A stretch of DNA of 64,000 bases from assembly GCF_023898315.1 (NCBI RefSeq), contig NC_064616.1:709805389-709869388 (forward strand), given 5' to 3'. The DNA is from Schistocerca nitens (Eukaryota; Arthropoda; Insecta; Orthoptera; Acrididae). Shown piece after piece: positions 32,771-45,073 of the stretch (position 1 is its first letter; every line of letters begins with the position of its first letter). The notes beneath the pieces are model-generated. The model did not search any database. It was given only the letters and a program-made list of their open reading frames with translations, and was not told where the DNA came from. Position numbers and translations under genes: made by a program.

Positions 32771-34989
32771 TCTTGAGTGAATATATTTTTCTTATAGACT
32801 CACAAATTCTGTAATAGGTTCACAGTTCAACTCGTTTTTAATTAATTCAGTTTCTTTTTTCATCAGTGGAACAATGCACCTGTTATTCAAAGGGAAAGCT
32901 AAAGTATCACATTTTGTGTGGATATCATTCCTAAAATCCTTGTATATATTTGGAGTTGTTATAATATGACAGATTAAGCTATCAGTGTCTGTGTAGCTAA
33001 GTTTTACATAATTTGGCCAGAAACTTGTTTAACGTGTATCCATATTGAAAGTCGATATGAATGGTTTTTGAAATACATAAACTGGCAATTCTTCCGGCAA
33101 TGGCTTCATTAGAGGCTACATTGAGCCTGTTCACTTCAATACCAATAATTTTTTTGTTAAAAATACTACTACTTTGAAAATTTGGTTTGGCAATTAATGC
33201 AGCGGCTTCATATCTGCCTTCCCAGGTGTTTTATATCCTACACCTTTGGCACATTTTGCAAGGTGTCTCCAAATGCACTATTATTCATCAGTCTGAAAAA
33301 GATTTCTTCAAAAGCATCACTTGCACTTATGCATTTTTGTTAATTAATCTCAATGTATGGCTCCATCCAAGCTGCTAGCCTAAATGACAATATACAATGA
33401 ATTAAAAAAAAACACTGTTTTCGATTTCTGTAGTGAGTAACATAGTTTTTCTCATTATACAAAGTCGAAAATAATTTCTTAGGCTTCTTACTATCAGATG
33501 ATGGTGACATTTTCTCTGGACGTGAAGGCAAATGTCCATGAAAATCTTGAATACGCTTCCGATATTAGAGAGCCATGTCTAAGACGTACCCTACTTCGGA
33601 AACGTCTGGTACGTTTTTCATTTCAAAAGTTTCAACATTCTCTGGTGAAAGCCATACAAAATTGGTCACTGCAAGATACTGCAACATAGCTATTCACATC
33701 AAGATATATGATGTAAGATTCGTCAATTTTATCATCATAACAGCTCATAAATCTGTTGTTGGTAATGGCATGTCCCTTCCTCCTCTAATGCCTCTTTCAC
33801 CAAATTAGAGTTGTTCAGTATGGTAATAAGCTTCAATTCCACCTTAGTAGTTTTCAGTAGAGCTTCCCCTCCAAAACCATATGACGGAATGTAATGCACA
33901 GCATCCAGTTCATGTGTTTTGAGGCATAGACAGAGGAAGCTTTTGAACATGTCAACAAAGAGTACCAACTCAATTTGCAAACACAAAACAAAATCGTCTC
34001 CAAGTTTTTTCTACTCGAATATATTTCATACATTGCTCGATCTTTGGTACTGACCCTCTGTTATGGTTTTGCCATTTAACAATCTTAAATTTTTCAAGTG
34101 AGTATAAGTGATCTTCCAGTAAAAGGGATTCATTGCTCACGTATTCATACATAAAAATTTCCTTGTGATTATCTAGAGTAAATTCTTGATCATGAAGAAA
34201 TATGTGCACACTAAATAGAGTTCATATGAATTCGAGTATGATGCACACTTTTTGAGTAAGTGTGTCAAGAAATTTAGCAAATTCATAAATCGGAAATTTA
34301 TATTTCGGTGTATCTCTCGGTGAAATAATGCAACACTTTTTGTGAATGATTTATATTTTTCCATATTAAATGTTAGAGGAAAAACGAAACCTGAATTTAA
34401 TATAAAATCTTTGCCGTCATCTATTGTCTTTTGTTTGCCAATGTCCATGATAACAAAATGCCGATCATAATTGCTCAGATCGTGGAATACGATGGGGACT
34501 ACACAGTGAAGCCTGCATCCACATTGTACCTGGCACATGCTGTGCCTCACTTTGCGCTGGTGAGATGACAGTGGTCTCTGTGCTTAATATCGCCTTCCTC
34601 GAACGGTCCTTGGCAACTATAGCAGACTTCTGCCAAGCGAAACACTAATTTTTCTTCAGTGCTTATTTCCAACTTTTATTTTGCAATAAAAACTCTTTCA
34701 TACTCTCAGTTTTCCGTGAACCATTTCTTGCTATCAGTGCCTCTGTACAGTTTAAGCTCGGAATATCCCTTTTCATAACCACAGGTTATGTAGTTGGCTA
34801 TGATGAATTGTGTATGTACCTTATGGGAATATGAACAATAATCACTTCTACAACAGCAAGTAGCAACATATGCACATATGCATTCCATATCACCATACAT
34901 TACAAATGGCAGCTTCAGTTTGTTGCTGAGCATGGTAAATTTTATAAACTTGTTCTTCCCACTAGGCAATATACCACTGACTCTTTAGA

Positions 34990-36830
34990 CTGTGTCCAGT
35001 CAACTAAATGTGCATCTAACTTGCATCGAAACAATGTTACGTTTACATTACTGTAGTGTGTTGCCAGCATATGATACAAATTATTAATGATTATTTCAGT
35101 GTGGATATGGGGAGAGCGCTGTTATGAGATGATTATAAAAGTATTTTGATATGAATAATTCAGCACTTTATTTCATTGATATACTTACGTATTTAAAAAG
35201 TCATATTTGAGAAGTCTCTACCTGAAAAAGCATTAATTTATTATACTGAAAAGAGAGGTATTCGGCTAACGAATTTGGGAAGCTATTACATCTGTGAACT
35301 GACAAGCCTTTCCTCTGGTCATTTCCGTTCCTAGAACGTCTTTTCTACGCGAGCACGTGCAGCAGACTGACCTAGAGTAAACAACCGGTATAGGTTTAGC
35401 AAGTGGGCTTGTCGTTTTCGTTTTTCGAAGTCCTTTTCTACGGAAGGAGAAGAATGGCAGACAAACGTAAGCGGGAGAAATAGCCAGCTAGCAGTGGTTG
35501 AGTGGTATCATGCAATGATGCAGTATTCACAAATGACCTAATCATTATTTATTTCAAGAATGGCCCCAGAAGGTGAAACGTATGGTGTTTTTGGTCTGTC
35601 TAAATAATATGAGACATGAAGATAGCGTGGAAGCAATTTTGCACCATATTCTCAACTGCACTGTTTCTGAAGCGTGCTACTGACAATTTATTTCGTATTT
35701 TTAATGTAACAGGGAAGACAGACATTTGGAAACAAAAACTATGTTGAGTGTGATTTTGGATCAAAAGCGTTAACTTGTTATTTCAAGTATCTTATCTTTA
35801 TTTTACTTAAATCCTGTTTTAAAATTATAATTCACTTAGTGAAAGAGTCATATAATACTATGTTTGTATGGTCCATTTATGTAAGAAAGTGGAGACATAT
35901 AACTTCGGTGGGTCGCACTGTAGCAGTTCTTGATTAAAGACATTTGCTTAGTTCAAAATGTTCAAATGTGTGTGAAATCTTATGGGACTTAACTGCTAAG
36001 GTCATCAGTCCCTAAGCTTACACACTACTTAACCTAAATAATCCTAAGGACAAACACACACACACCCATGCCGGAGGGAGGACTCGACCCTCCGCCGGGA
36101 GCAGCCGCACAGTCCATGACTGCAGCGCCTGAGACCGCTCGGCTAATCCCGAGCGGCATTTGCCTAGTTTCTCAAAACACAAGTAAAATCAGTCTGGAAA
36201 GAATAACTAACTTAATTTTTATTCGGAAAGTTTCGTAAATTGGTTATTGAAAATAAAATTGCGTGTTTTATTCCGGTATTAAAAGCTAAAATTACAAATA
36301 TTCAAAGATAAATTCTTTAACTGCTTCAAGTTTGATGAACAGAATTATTTTCAGACTTTGTCCCATCAGGACTGGCGACTGGTATTGGAAGGCAGAGTGA
36401 TTTATTTTCAGAAGGAAAGTTCTCTGAGTTGGCATTGCTTCTCGATTCATTGATATATACTGGCACACTTTTTTCAGTTTGAAACATTAATTATCGAAAC
36501 GATATTTAAAATTAAGGAGAGAAGTGAAGTATTAAACTTTGTTTCAGGTTAGAAAGACTCTCCAGTTTTTCCCTAAATGCTACAGAATAAGTACGATGGG
36601 ATAAACTCCATAGTGAGGCCTTTAGTTCGCGTTGCAACTGGCATATGATAGAACAGATGTCTCTAGGGTCGTTATAAACTTTTCGTTGGAATGAATATAG
36701 CACAGACTAACTTCAGATATCTGGATGGACTCACAGTGAACAGTAACGGTACTACATGCTATTACAGACAAGTTTTTTATGCAATAGAAATGACATATCT
36801 GCATCAGCAATCTGTAGCATCAATAGATTT
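34990..36830. other. Non-Polinton interval within the second Polinton fossil
   Basis: No frame or domain recognised apart from the SINE at 35954-36156. Probably one or more insertions between the PolB parts, or decayed spacer. Confidence 0.4.
35954..36156 (-). mobile_element. tRNA-derived SINE type 3
   Basis: A different tRNA-like head from type 1 (GCCGCTCGGGATTAGCCGAG on the minus strand) but a related 3' tail. Flanked by CATTTGCTTAGTT / CATTTGCCTAGTT, 13 bp with one mismatch (35941-35953, 36157-36169). Confidence 0.93.
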
Positions 36831-37640
36831 ACATGTTTCTCACGTTGGTGCATTTGATATGTAGCTGTACCACTCGAAATTCTTTCTCATCTCTCTTGTC
36901 TTCAACTGTCACCCATTCGTAGACTGAATATTGGATGCTGTATGTGTTACCAGAAAGGTTTTCAATCCGATTTTCCAAAACGTGAGCATTTTTCATTTCT
37001 TTAGGAAATGTTGGAAAAGTTTAATTTATTTACGTAGTGCCACTTTGTGCGTTCCAATTTACTGGGTACAATCTGGCTAAAGCTGACCACATAAAACCGT
37101 CATTGTCATATGCCTGAACACTGATCACTGTGTGTTTATCTGTTATTAATTTACACTGTTTCGTATATATGCCTGTATAAAACCCTTCATTTTAATTTAG
37201 ACTCACATTGTAACTATTTCCTTCAACATCCAGCCCGAATCTCTCTCTTGAAAAGTCATAAGTTTCTTTGACACGTTATCAATGACATTAGTCGTCTGCT
37301 AATCATCATTAATTTGGATGTCATAGAACTTGCAGCCTTTGTATTCAGATACATTTGTTTTTCTTTATCTTATATACGCAAGAGAAAATTGCAAACTAGC
37401 AAAAAATTGATTTTAAGAAGTTGCTAATTACATGAACTCTTTTCGAAAAAATGTGAAAATAGGCATCAAGAAATTTCTAGGCTCTTTAAACTGAGCCCCA
37501 TTATCTGTTGTACTTGTGCGTATTCCATTTCTAAAAATAACCCCAACAGCCACCCATGCAGGATCACTAATTGCGTCCAGTGTAATGTGTTTTAGTGCCA
37601 TTTCACCTATAATTGTTAACTTTAGACTAACATACTTATA

Positions 37641-38518
37641 CTACTCATTTAGTCTCAAGGTTGACTATGATGATTACGATGACAACAATGTTCAGCCAAC
37701 CAGAAGACTTCTCCATCGACGGTCTTCATCCTTCTTCTTTCTTGATTGGGTAATAGCTTCTGTAGTTCTCCTATTCACTAATGATAATCAGGGTACTTGA
37801 CGGTAGTTGTTTGCTGATTCTGCAATACTGTATAAAACGCATCTGAGTTACAGCATGTAGGTGAATTTAGTTTCCTTCATAGACAAGCAATGCAACTCGC
37901 ATACATGTTTAACGAACGACCGAATGACAGTCTGTGATTGACCTATAAAAGCAGAAATGTTTCAGGGAGCCACGCTTGCCGAATTTCGGCGCAGGGATTA
38001 TTTTTCTTGGAGATGACTAACAGTTACTGCTCTCTCCAGCAGTTTGTAGAATCTGCAACTTTGAGAAAAAAAAACACAGTAGTTATAGCACATAATCAGT
38101 AGGTGGCGTACCCATAGACATCACAACTCCTGAACTACGTGCTGTACAATTTTGCGGGTACATTCAGTAGTATAAGTGGATATAGTCTGCAAAATTTGCA
38201 TTCAGTAGTATAAGTGAATATTTGCGCAAAATTTGGAACAAATGGAGTGAGTAGTAAAGACATAACAAATTTGAACGTCAAGCCTGTGAGGCTGGGCTCT
38301 GTAGAAACAGTGTTAATAGTAATACATTTGTGTCAACTTACATTTTTTGGTTGTACACGTGACCTTCAAAGAATAATCGTTAAATGGCGTTCGTGGTTTG
38401 ATGACACAACATCAATACCTTTCCTCGAGAGAAAGCTGCACTTTTGCAACCCACCTCCTTGGCTGAGTCAGCAAGTAGTGGTGAGGGGAAGAGTTTGCAC
38501 ATGTGCACTTCTGTAATT
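37641..38518. other. No gene recognised
   Basis: Frames at 37516-37800 and 38214-38516 are open but carry no known domain. Two copies of CAGTAGTATAAGTG at about 38,166-38,215 form a short local direct repeat. Confidence 0.4.
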
Positions 38519-38529
38519 TCTCATCTCGT

Positions 38530-38729
38530 TCAAATGGTTCAAATGGCTCTGAGCACTATGGGACTCAACATCTTAGGTCATAAGTCCCCTAGAACTTAGA
38601 ACTACTTAAACCTAACTAACCTAAGGACATCACACACACCCATGCCCGAGGCAGGATTCGAACCTGCGACCGTAGCAGTCCCGCGGTTCCGGACTGCAGC
38701 GCCAGAACCGCACGGCCACCGCGGCCGGC
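38530..38729 (-). mobile_element. tRNA-derived SINE type 1
   Basis: Full-length minus-strand copy with the exact 11-bp duplication TCTCATCTCGT (38519-38529, 38730-38740). Reads ...CAGTCCCGCGGTTCCGG in the head; closely resembles the copy at 55742. Confidence 0.95.
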
Positions 38730-38740
38730 TCTCATCTCGT

Positions 38741-39439
38741 GTGAAATGTCTATTCAACAAGTTCCCAACGGTTTCCAGACACGTTTTAACAGGCAAAAAA
38801 GCTGTTAAGTCCTGTCTTGTCAACATATACATCGTATTCCCTTTCTTCATTTCAGAGAAATGTGATCTTGAAAGCATTCGTGCCCTCAAGATATGCATAA
38901 TCAAGGAATGTTCCGTCACTACTATAACCATTTCCACTTCTATATTTCAAGCAACGAGAATCAAATATACAGATTCAAGGAAGTCAAAATGTAGATGTGA
39001 CTATCTCACCTTTGCGCTACCATGTTACAATGGCTGGCAGTAATTATAATTTCACAATGAAAACAACTCAGCTGTCTAATTCTTGACAGCGCATAAGCAA
39101 ATCTCTCAAGATCGGATAAGAGCACCTATCACTCAGCTACTGCTCACCAGCACACCGCAACCCTCTCGCTCTAGTCTACGTCAGCGAGCCGTCATATGAG
39201 GCATGGCGCTCTATGCGTTAAATTTTGTTACGCAAAGCTGATGCAGAGAACATCATGACAAACCAGATCAAACCAGTTAGAAGACTTAAGGTGGAACAGA
39301 AGGTGATGTCCAACACTGATATTTATTTTCTAGGGAAAATTTATTACACACAAACGCAATGCACTGGGAAAACACGAAATTTCCTGTGCTATAACAAGAG
39401 CGAGTGCAGAAAGAGTATGTCAAAGTCAATATAAAACAA
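38741..39439. other. No gene recognised
   Basis: The 133-codon frame at 38642-39043 is partly antisense SINE and has no domain. Nothing else seen. Confidence 0.4.
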
Positions 39440-40440
39440 TAACCACAGCTCAACTAGGACCAGACAAACCTCATGAACCAACAGACAAGAATCTTCGAGT
39501 ATTGCAGAGGCTGGATGTAAGGAATTCAGCAGCAGGAATTATTTTGAGTTGCAGAATGCTATCAGCAGTCCACTTAGCACAGTGACTGCTTGTAGGTATT
39601 TAAAATGGTTGGGATGCAATGGTTAAGCAGTTGCTCATATGTCACACATTTCTTAAGTAAATGCTAAGCAACACTTGAGGTGGTGATGTGGATGACTGAG
39701 AACGAGCCAGCCGCTGTGGCCGAGAGGTTCTATGCGCTTCAGTCCGGAACCGCGCTGCTGCTACGATCGCAGGTTCCAATCCTGCCTCGGGCATGGATGT
39801 GTGTGATGTCCTTAGGTTAGTTAGGTTTAAGTACTTCTAAGTCTAGGGGACTGATGACCTCAGATGTTAAGTCCCATAGTGCTTAGAGCCATTTGAACCA
39901 TTTTTGAACTGAGAACGAGTGATATGGAGAGGTGAACGTTACCTGCCGTAAATGAAGTACGGAGGAGGAGGATGTGATGATACTATATGGAAATGTTTTT
40001 TGTGGTCAGAGCGTGACACGGTTATTGTGATTAAGAAAATGTTAATTGTGGAAGGAAATTAACACATTTTACGACATTGAGCAATACATGCATTAGAGGA
40101 AGAGTTCAGAGACGATGATTGTTTGTATCACCATGACAATACATCCTGTCGGAAAGCAGCTTCTGTGAGACGATGATTTGTGGAAAATAACATTCAAGTG
40201 GACTGGCCTGCCCAGAGTCCCGACCTGAATCCAGTGGAACATCTTTTGGATGAGTTAGAACGTTGACGTCACTCTAGACCATAGCATTCAACATCATTAC
40301 CTTCCACGGCTTCAGTTCTTGGGGATGAATTGGCTGTCGCTCCTTCACAGACTCTCAGATGCCTCGTTGAAAGTCTTCCCAGCAGAATTCACACCATCAT
40401 AAAGGTGAAGGGTGGACACACCTCAAATTAATTTTACAGT
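39440..40440 (+). mobile_element. Degenerate Tc1-like element, family 3, split by a SINE
   Basis: Before the SINE there are faint N-terminal blocks (RVLQRL-like). After it come KYGGGGCDDTIWKCF, then YHHDNTSCRKAASVRR, then NIQVDWPAQSPDLNPVEHLL and DELER, the second-Asp and Glu blocks of Tc1 transposases, ending VKGGHTSN. Several stops. Distinct from families 1, 2 and 4. Confidence 0.75.
39707..39907 (+). mobile_element. tRNA-derived SINE type 1
   Basis: Full-length copy starting CCAGCCGCTGTGGCCGAGAG, with the exact 12-bp duplication ACTGAGAACGAG (39695-39706, 39908-39919), inside the Tc1-like element. The B box is altered (GGTTCCAATCC). Confidence 0.95.
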
Positions 40441-41113
40441 GTTGCAATTTTTTCTGTAACATGGAGGGCAGTTAGTAGCAGTTTTGTTGTAATATGACAA
40501 CAATAGCGATGTATGTGCCTTTTTATGTGTAACCATGGGGCAGAGAGAATGAAACGCATTTGACGTTCGAAATGGAATAATCCGAATGAATTGGTGGAGC
40601 GATTGGCTTTCTTGCTAGTTTTCAATGCAATTGGCGATAATTCACATGATAGTGAAATAATATCTATTTCAGAGGAGCTTCGCGAAGCATCACTTATTGC
40701 TTAAAGTTTATGGTCATTGTGGCAAATAAAGTATAAGACTTAAAAGAATTGAAAATATAGATCACATTATAGTGTCAATATTGCATGCCCCACCTGGACA
40801 CTTAACAGAGTGCAGCTGCAGCACTCAGCTAGATCTTTATCTTATCACGCCCTCTTTCCAGCGACCTCCGATGGCTGTTTTGGCATTTTAGTTGTGCCGG
40901 CTTGGATTATCATGCACATCTTAAACGGACAGTAGTTACATAACTTTTCTAACCAAAGAACTGTGCGCACCTAGTATAATGCCGGCAGCACAGTGATGCA
41001 GGGATGGATTTGCGTTCTCTGAATATGCATTTTCCTGTTGCTTTGAAATTGAATTACAATACACATATCCGATATTGAGTTTCCTCGATTATGCATATCT
41101 AGAAGCTTACATA
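40441..41113. other. No gene recognised
   Basis: AT-rich non-coding sequence between two Tc1-like remnants. Confidence 0.4.
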
Positions 41114-42122
41114 CACAATGTGATCAAAAGTATCCGGACACCTGGCTGAAAATGACTTACAAGTTCGTGGCGCCCTCCATCGGTAATGCTGGAATTCAAT
41201 ATGGTGTTGGCACACCTTTAGCCTTGATGACATCTTCCACTCTCGCAGGCATACGTTCAATTAGGTGCTGGAAGGTTTATTGGGGAATGGCAGCCCATTT
41301 TTCACGGAGTGCTGCTCTGAGGAGATGTATCAATGTCGGTCAGTGAGGCCTGACATGAAGTCGGCGTTCCAAAACATCCCATAGGTGTTCTATAGGATTC
41401 GGGTCATGACTCTGTGCAGGCCAGTTCATTACAGGGATGTTACTGACGTGTAACCACTCCACCACAGACTGTGCATTATGAACAGGTGCTCGATCGTATT
41501 GAAAGATGCAATCACCATCCACGAATTGCTCTTCAACAGTGGGAAGCAAGAAGGTGCTTAAAACCTCAGTGTAGCCCTGTGTTGTGATAGTGCAACGCAA
41601 AACAACAAGGGATGCATGCCCCCTCCATGAAAAACACGGCCACACCATAACACCACCGCCTCCGAATTTTACTGTTGGCACTACACACACAGGCAGATGA
41701 TGTTTACTGGGCATTCGCCATACCCACACCCTGACGTCGGATCGCCACGTTGTGTACCGTGATTCGTCCCTCCACACAACGTTTTCCCACTGTTCAATCG
41801 TCCAATGTTTACGCTCCTTAGACCAAGCGAGGCGTCGTTTGGCATTTACTGGCGAGATGTGTGGCTTATGAGCAGCCGCTCGACCACGAAATCCAAGTTT
41901 TTTCATCTCCCTCCTAACTGTCATAATACTTGCAGTTGATCCAGATGCAGTTTGGAATTCTTATGTCATGGTCTGGATAGATGTCTGCGTATTACACATT
42001 ACGATCCACTTCAACTGTCGGCAGTCTCTGGCAGCCAACAGATGAGATCGGCCTGTACGCTTTTGTGCTGCATGTGTCCCTCCACGTTTCCACTTCACTA
42101 TCACATTGCAAACAGTGGACCT
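41114..42122 (-). mobile_element. Tc1-like element, family 2, copy X, 5'-truncated
   Basis: The 3' terminal repeat (as TGTGATCAAAAGTATCCGGA on the plus strand) follows TA at 41112-41113. The element reads leftward and stops abruptly at about 42,122 within the N-terminal DNA-binding part, so the 5' TIR is missing. Same family as 44940-46412. Confidence 0.88.
41340..41924 (-). pseudogene. Tc1-like transposase, family 2, C-terminal part
   Basis: An open frame of 194 codons covers the catalytic domain: VVWRDESRYTTW (first Asp), FGGGGVMVWPCFSW, FQYDRAPVHNAQ (second Asp) and NWPAQSHDPNPIEHLWDVLE (Glu), with 34 residues between the second Asp and the Glu, the DD34E spacing of Tc1 proper. The N-terminal DNA-binding domains lie in broken frames to 42,122 or are lost. 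Stops follow after RLHVRPH. Confidence 0.85.
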
Positions 42123-42456
42123 TTGTAAGAAACTACTATTTGCAATAGATAATATTCTAAAATCTATTGAAGATTAAAACTAGATTCATATGTCTACACT
42201 GTGTGTAAGAGCTAGTCAACGTTAATTCTGATTTATTTTACGAAAATATTAAACATTTTGTAATTAAATTTGTATGTACAATATTTTTTGTTTGATGTGT
42301 TTCTTTCCTTTCATTCGCTCTGTAACGTAATATTCTTGCCTCATTAAGGTAACCATTACAGAGGGATGAATTTGACTTGTTATGATGATGACATTGATGA
42401 TGATGGTGTGGCAGAAGTGGAAATATAGTACTTAATTATTTGATGTTGTATGCACA
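42123..42456. other. No gene recognised
   Basis: AT-rich spacer between copy X of Tc1 family 2 and LINE copy C. Confidence 0.4.
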
Positions 42457-42664
42457 CATCTACATCTACATCACTACTAGGCAATTCACTCTTAAGTGAC
42501 TGGCAGAGGGCTCTTCAAATCACTTTCAGGCTGTTTCTCTACCACTCCACTCTATAATAGCACATGGCAGAAATAAGCACTTAAATCTTCCTTTATGAAC
42601 TCTAATTTCTCTTATTTTACTGCAATGATCAATTCTTCCAATGGAGGTTGGTAAGGATAAAATA

Positions 42665-44086
42665 CACTCCTGGAAATGGAAAAAAGAACACATTGACACC
42701 GGTGTGTCAGACCCACCATACTTGCTCCGGACACTGCGAGAGGGCTGTACAAGCAATGATCACACGCACGGCACAGCGGACACACCAGGAACCGCGGTGT
42801 TGGCCGTCGAATGGCGCTAGCTGCGCAGCATTTGTGCACCGCCGCCGTCAGTGTCAGCCAGTTTGCCGTGGCATACGGAGCTCCATCGCAGTCTTTAACA
42901 CTGGTAGCATGCCGCGACAGCGTGGACGTGAACCGTATGTGCAGTTGATGGACTTTGAGCGAGGGCGTATAGTGGGCATGCGGGAGGCCGGGTGGACGTA
43001 CCGCCGAATTGCTCAACACGTGGGGCGTGAGGTCTCCACAGTACATCGATGTTGTCGCCAGTGGTCGGCGGAAGGTGCACGTGCCCGTCGACCTGGGACC
43101 GGACCGCAGCGACGCACGGATGCACGCCAAGACCGTAGGATCCTACGCAGTGCCGTAGGGGACCGCACCGCCACTTCCCAGCAAATTAGGGACACTGTTG
43201 CTCCTGGGGTATCGGCGAGGACCATTCGCAACCGTCTCCATGAAGCTGGGCTACGGTCCCGCACACCGTTAGGCCGTCTTCCGCTCACGCCCCAACATCG
43301 TGCAGCCCGCCTCCAGTGGTGTCGCGACAGGCGTGAATGGAGGGACGAATGGAGACGTGTCGTCTTCAGCGATGAGAGTCGCTTCTGCCTTGGTGCCAAT
43401 GATGGTCGTATGCGTGTTTGGCGCCGTGCAGGTGAGCGCCACAATCAGGACTGCATACGACCGAGGCACACAGGGCCAACACCCGGCATCATGGTGTGGG
43501 GAGCGATCTCCTACACTGGCCGTACACCACTGGTGATCGTCGAGGGGACACTGAATAGTGCACGGTACATCCAAACCGTCATCGAACCCATCGTTCTACC
43601 ATTCCTAGACCGGCAAGGGAACTTGCTGTTCCAACAGGACAATGCACGTCCGCATGTATCCCGTGCCACCCAACGTGCTCTAGAAGGTGTAAGTCAACTA
43701 CCCTGGCCAGCAAGATCTCCGGATCTGTCCCCCATTGAGCATGTTTGGGACTGGATGAAGCGTCGTCTCACGCGGTCTGCATGTCCAGCACGAACGCTGG
43801 TCCAACTGAGGCGCCAGGTGGAAATGGCATGGCAAGCCGTTCCACAGGACTACATCCAGCATCTCTACGATTGTCTCCATGGGAGAATAGCAGCCTGCAT
43901 TGCTGCGAAAGGTGGATATACACTGTACTAGTGCCGACATTGTGCATGCTCTGTTGCCTGTATCTATGTGCCTGTGGTTCTGTCAGGGTGATCATGTGAT
44001 GTATCTGACCCCAGGAATGTGTCAATAAAGTTTCCCCTTCCTGGGACAATGAATTCACGGTGTTCTTATTTCAATTTCCAGGAGTG
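42665..44086 (+). mobile_element. Tc1/mariner-like element, family 1, copy 2, apparently complete
   Basis: 1,422 bp between TA dinucleotides (42663-42664, 44087-44088). About 27-bp TIRs differ from each other at about two positions. LINE sequence is continuous across the insertion if one TA is removed. Holds an uninterrupted transposase. Confidence 0.98.
42909..43931 (+). CDS. Tc1/mariner transposase, uninterrupted, 340 aa
   Basis: Excises and reinserts the element at TA sites. The start MPRQRGREPY is chosen because upstream codons lie in the 5' untranslated region and copy 1 shows the same boundary; length is normal for the family. Paired helix-turn-helix domains lie about 11-55 (WTYRRIAQHVGREVSTVHRC) and 75-115 (TSQQIRD...VSARTIRNRLHEAGL). 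Catalytic residues are D155 (VVFSDESRF), D244 (LFQQDNARPH) and E277 (SPDLSPIEHVWDWMKRR). By hand count 32 residues separate D244 and E277, two fewer than the classic DD34E. The coding strand is notably GC-rich compared with its surroundings. Nothing visibly inactivates it. Confidence 0.95.
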   Translation: MPRQRGREPYVQLMDFERGRIVGMREAGWTYRRIAQHVGREVSTVHRCCRQWSAEGARARRPGTGPQRRTDARQDRRILRSAVGDRTATSQQIRDTVAPGVSARTIRNRLHEAGLRSRTPLGRLPLTPQHRAARLQWCRDRREWRDEWRRVVFSDESRFCLGANDGRMRVWRRAGERHNQDCIRPRHTGPTPGIMVWGAISYTGRTPLVIVEGTLNSARYIQTVIEPIVLPFLDRQGNLLFQQDNARPHVSRATQRALEGVSQLPWPARSPDLSPIEHVWDWMKRRLTRSACPARTLVQLRRQVEMAWQAVPQDYIQHLYDCLHGRIAACIAAKGGYTLY

Positions 44087-44358
44087 TATATTCGCATTCA
44101 GAGGAGAAAGTTGTTCATTGAAACATTGTGAGAAGATCTCGCCACAACTAAAAAGGCCTTTGTTTTAATGATTGCCATCCCAGTTCGCTTATCATATCCA
44201 TGACAATATCTACCCTATTTTGCTATAATACGAAACGACTGCATTTCTTTCAACTTTTTCGATGTCTCCGTCAATCATGTCTGGCAAGGAACCCATACAG
44301 CCCAGCAGTACTCTAGCAGACGTAGTGTAGGCAGCCTCTTTAGTAGGCTTGTTGTATC

Positions 44359-44558
44359 AAAAAATGGTGCAAATGGCTCTGAGCACTATGGGACTCAACT
44401 TCTGAGGTCATAAGTCCCCTAGAACTTAGAACTACTTAAACCTAACTAACCTAAGGACAACACACACATCCATGCCTGAGGCAGGATTCGAACCTGCGAC
44501 CGTAGCGGTCGCGCGTTTCCAGACTGTAGCGCCAGAACCGCTCGGCCACCAGCGGCCG
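44359..44558 (-). mobile_element. tRNA-derived SINE type 1 in LINE copy C
   Basis: Full-length minus-strand copy. The duplication GCTTGTTGTATC (44347-44358, 44559-44570) is exact over 12 bp, two of which could instead belong to the SINE end. Confidence 0.95.
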
Positions 44559-45073
44559 GCTTGTTGTATCCTCTAAGAGTTTCGTCAATAAAACGTCGTT
44601 TTTGGTTTGCCTTCCCCCACAACATTAATTATATTATCGCTCTAGTTTAAACTGTTCGTACCTATAATTCCTAGGTATTTAATTGAATTGATAGCCTTTA
44701 GATTTGTGTGATTTATCGTGTAACCGAAATTTAACGGATTTCTTTTAGTACCCATGTGGATAACCTTATACTTTTCCTTATTAGAGACAACTGCCACATA
44801 TCGCACCATACAGGTATCATATCTAAGTCATTTTGCCATTGGTTTTGATCTTCAGATGATTTCACTAGATGACAAATCACAGCACCATCTGCAGACAGTC
44901 TAAGGCGGCTGCTCAGTTTGTCTGTTCATCGTTTATATACACTGTGTGATCAAAAGTATCCGGATACCCCCCAAAACATACGTTTTTCATAACAGGTGCA
45001 TAGTGCTGCCACCTCCTGCCAGGTACTCCATAGTAGTGACCTCAGTAGTCTTTAGACATCATGAGAGAGCAGA

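Larger units (their letters stand above)
32780..37640 (-). mobile_element. Second Polinton, old fossil (PolB remnants)
   Basis: Heavily decayed minus-strand Polinton remains. The PolB N-terminal region lies about 36,840-37,640 (the phrase FQERDSGW near 37,240 matches the F-Q-x-R-x-S-G-W block of the first Polinton). Exonuclease and polymerase parts lie about 32,780-34,970: KLPFVMYGDME, VVPIVFHDLSNYDRHFVI, a MCLKTHELDAVHYIPSYGFG block, NYVTHYRNRKQC, and a YTDTDS-type motif near 32,980. Well over ten breaks. About 1.8 kb between the two parts (34,990-36,830) shows no Polinton similarity and includes a SINE. No capsid genes or TIRs found. Sequence differs strongly from the first Polinton, so it is a different, much older lineage. 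Confidence 0.82.
42457..44930 (-). mobile_element. CR1/L2-like LINE copy C, with nested insertions
   Basis: Minus-strand LINE of the same family as A and B. The 3' tail is at about 42,457 (CATCTACATCTACATC). Reading leftward: a decayed RT block (ADGAVICHLVKSSEDQ for the usual F-A-D-D-A-V-I-Y region), KYLGI-like, GWQSLKQRPF and TFSSECEN, then, across the Tc1 insertion, ILSLPTSIGRIDHCSKIREI. It is 5'-truncated and carries many stops. A Tc1/mariner element and a type 1 SINE are inserted in it. Confidence 0.85.
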
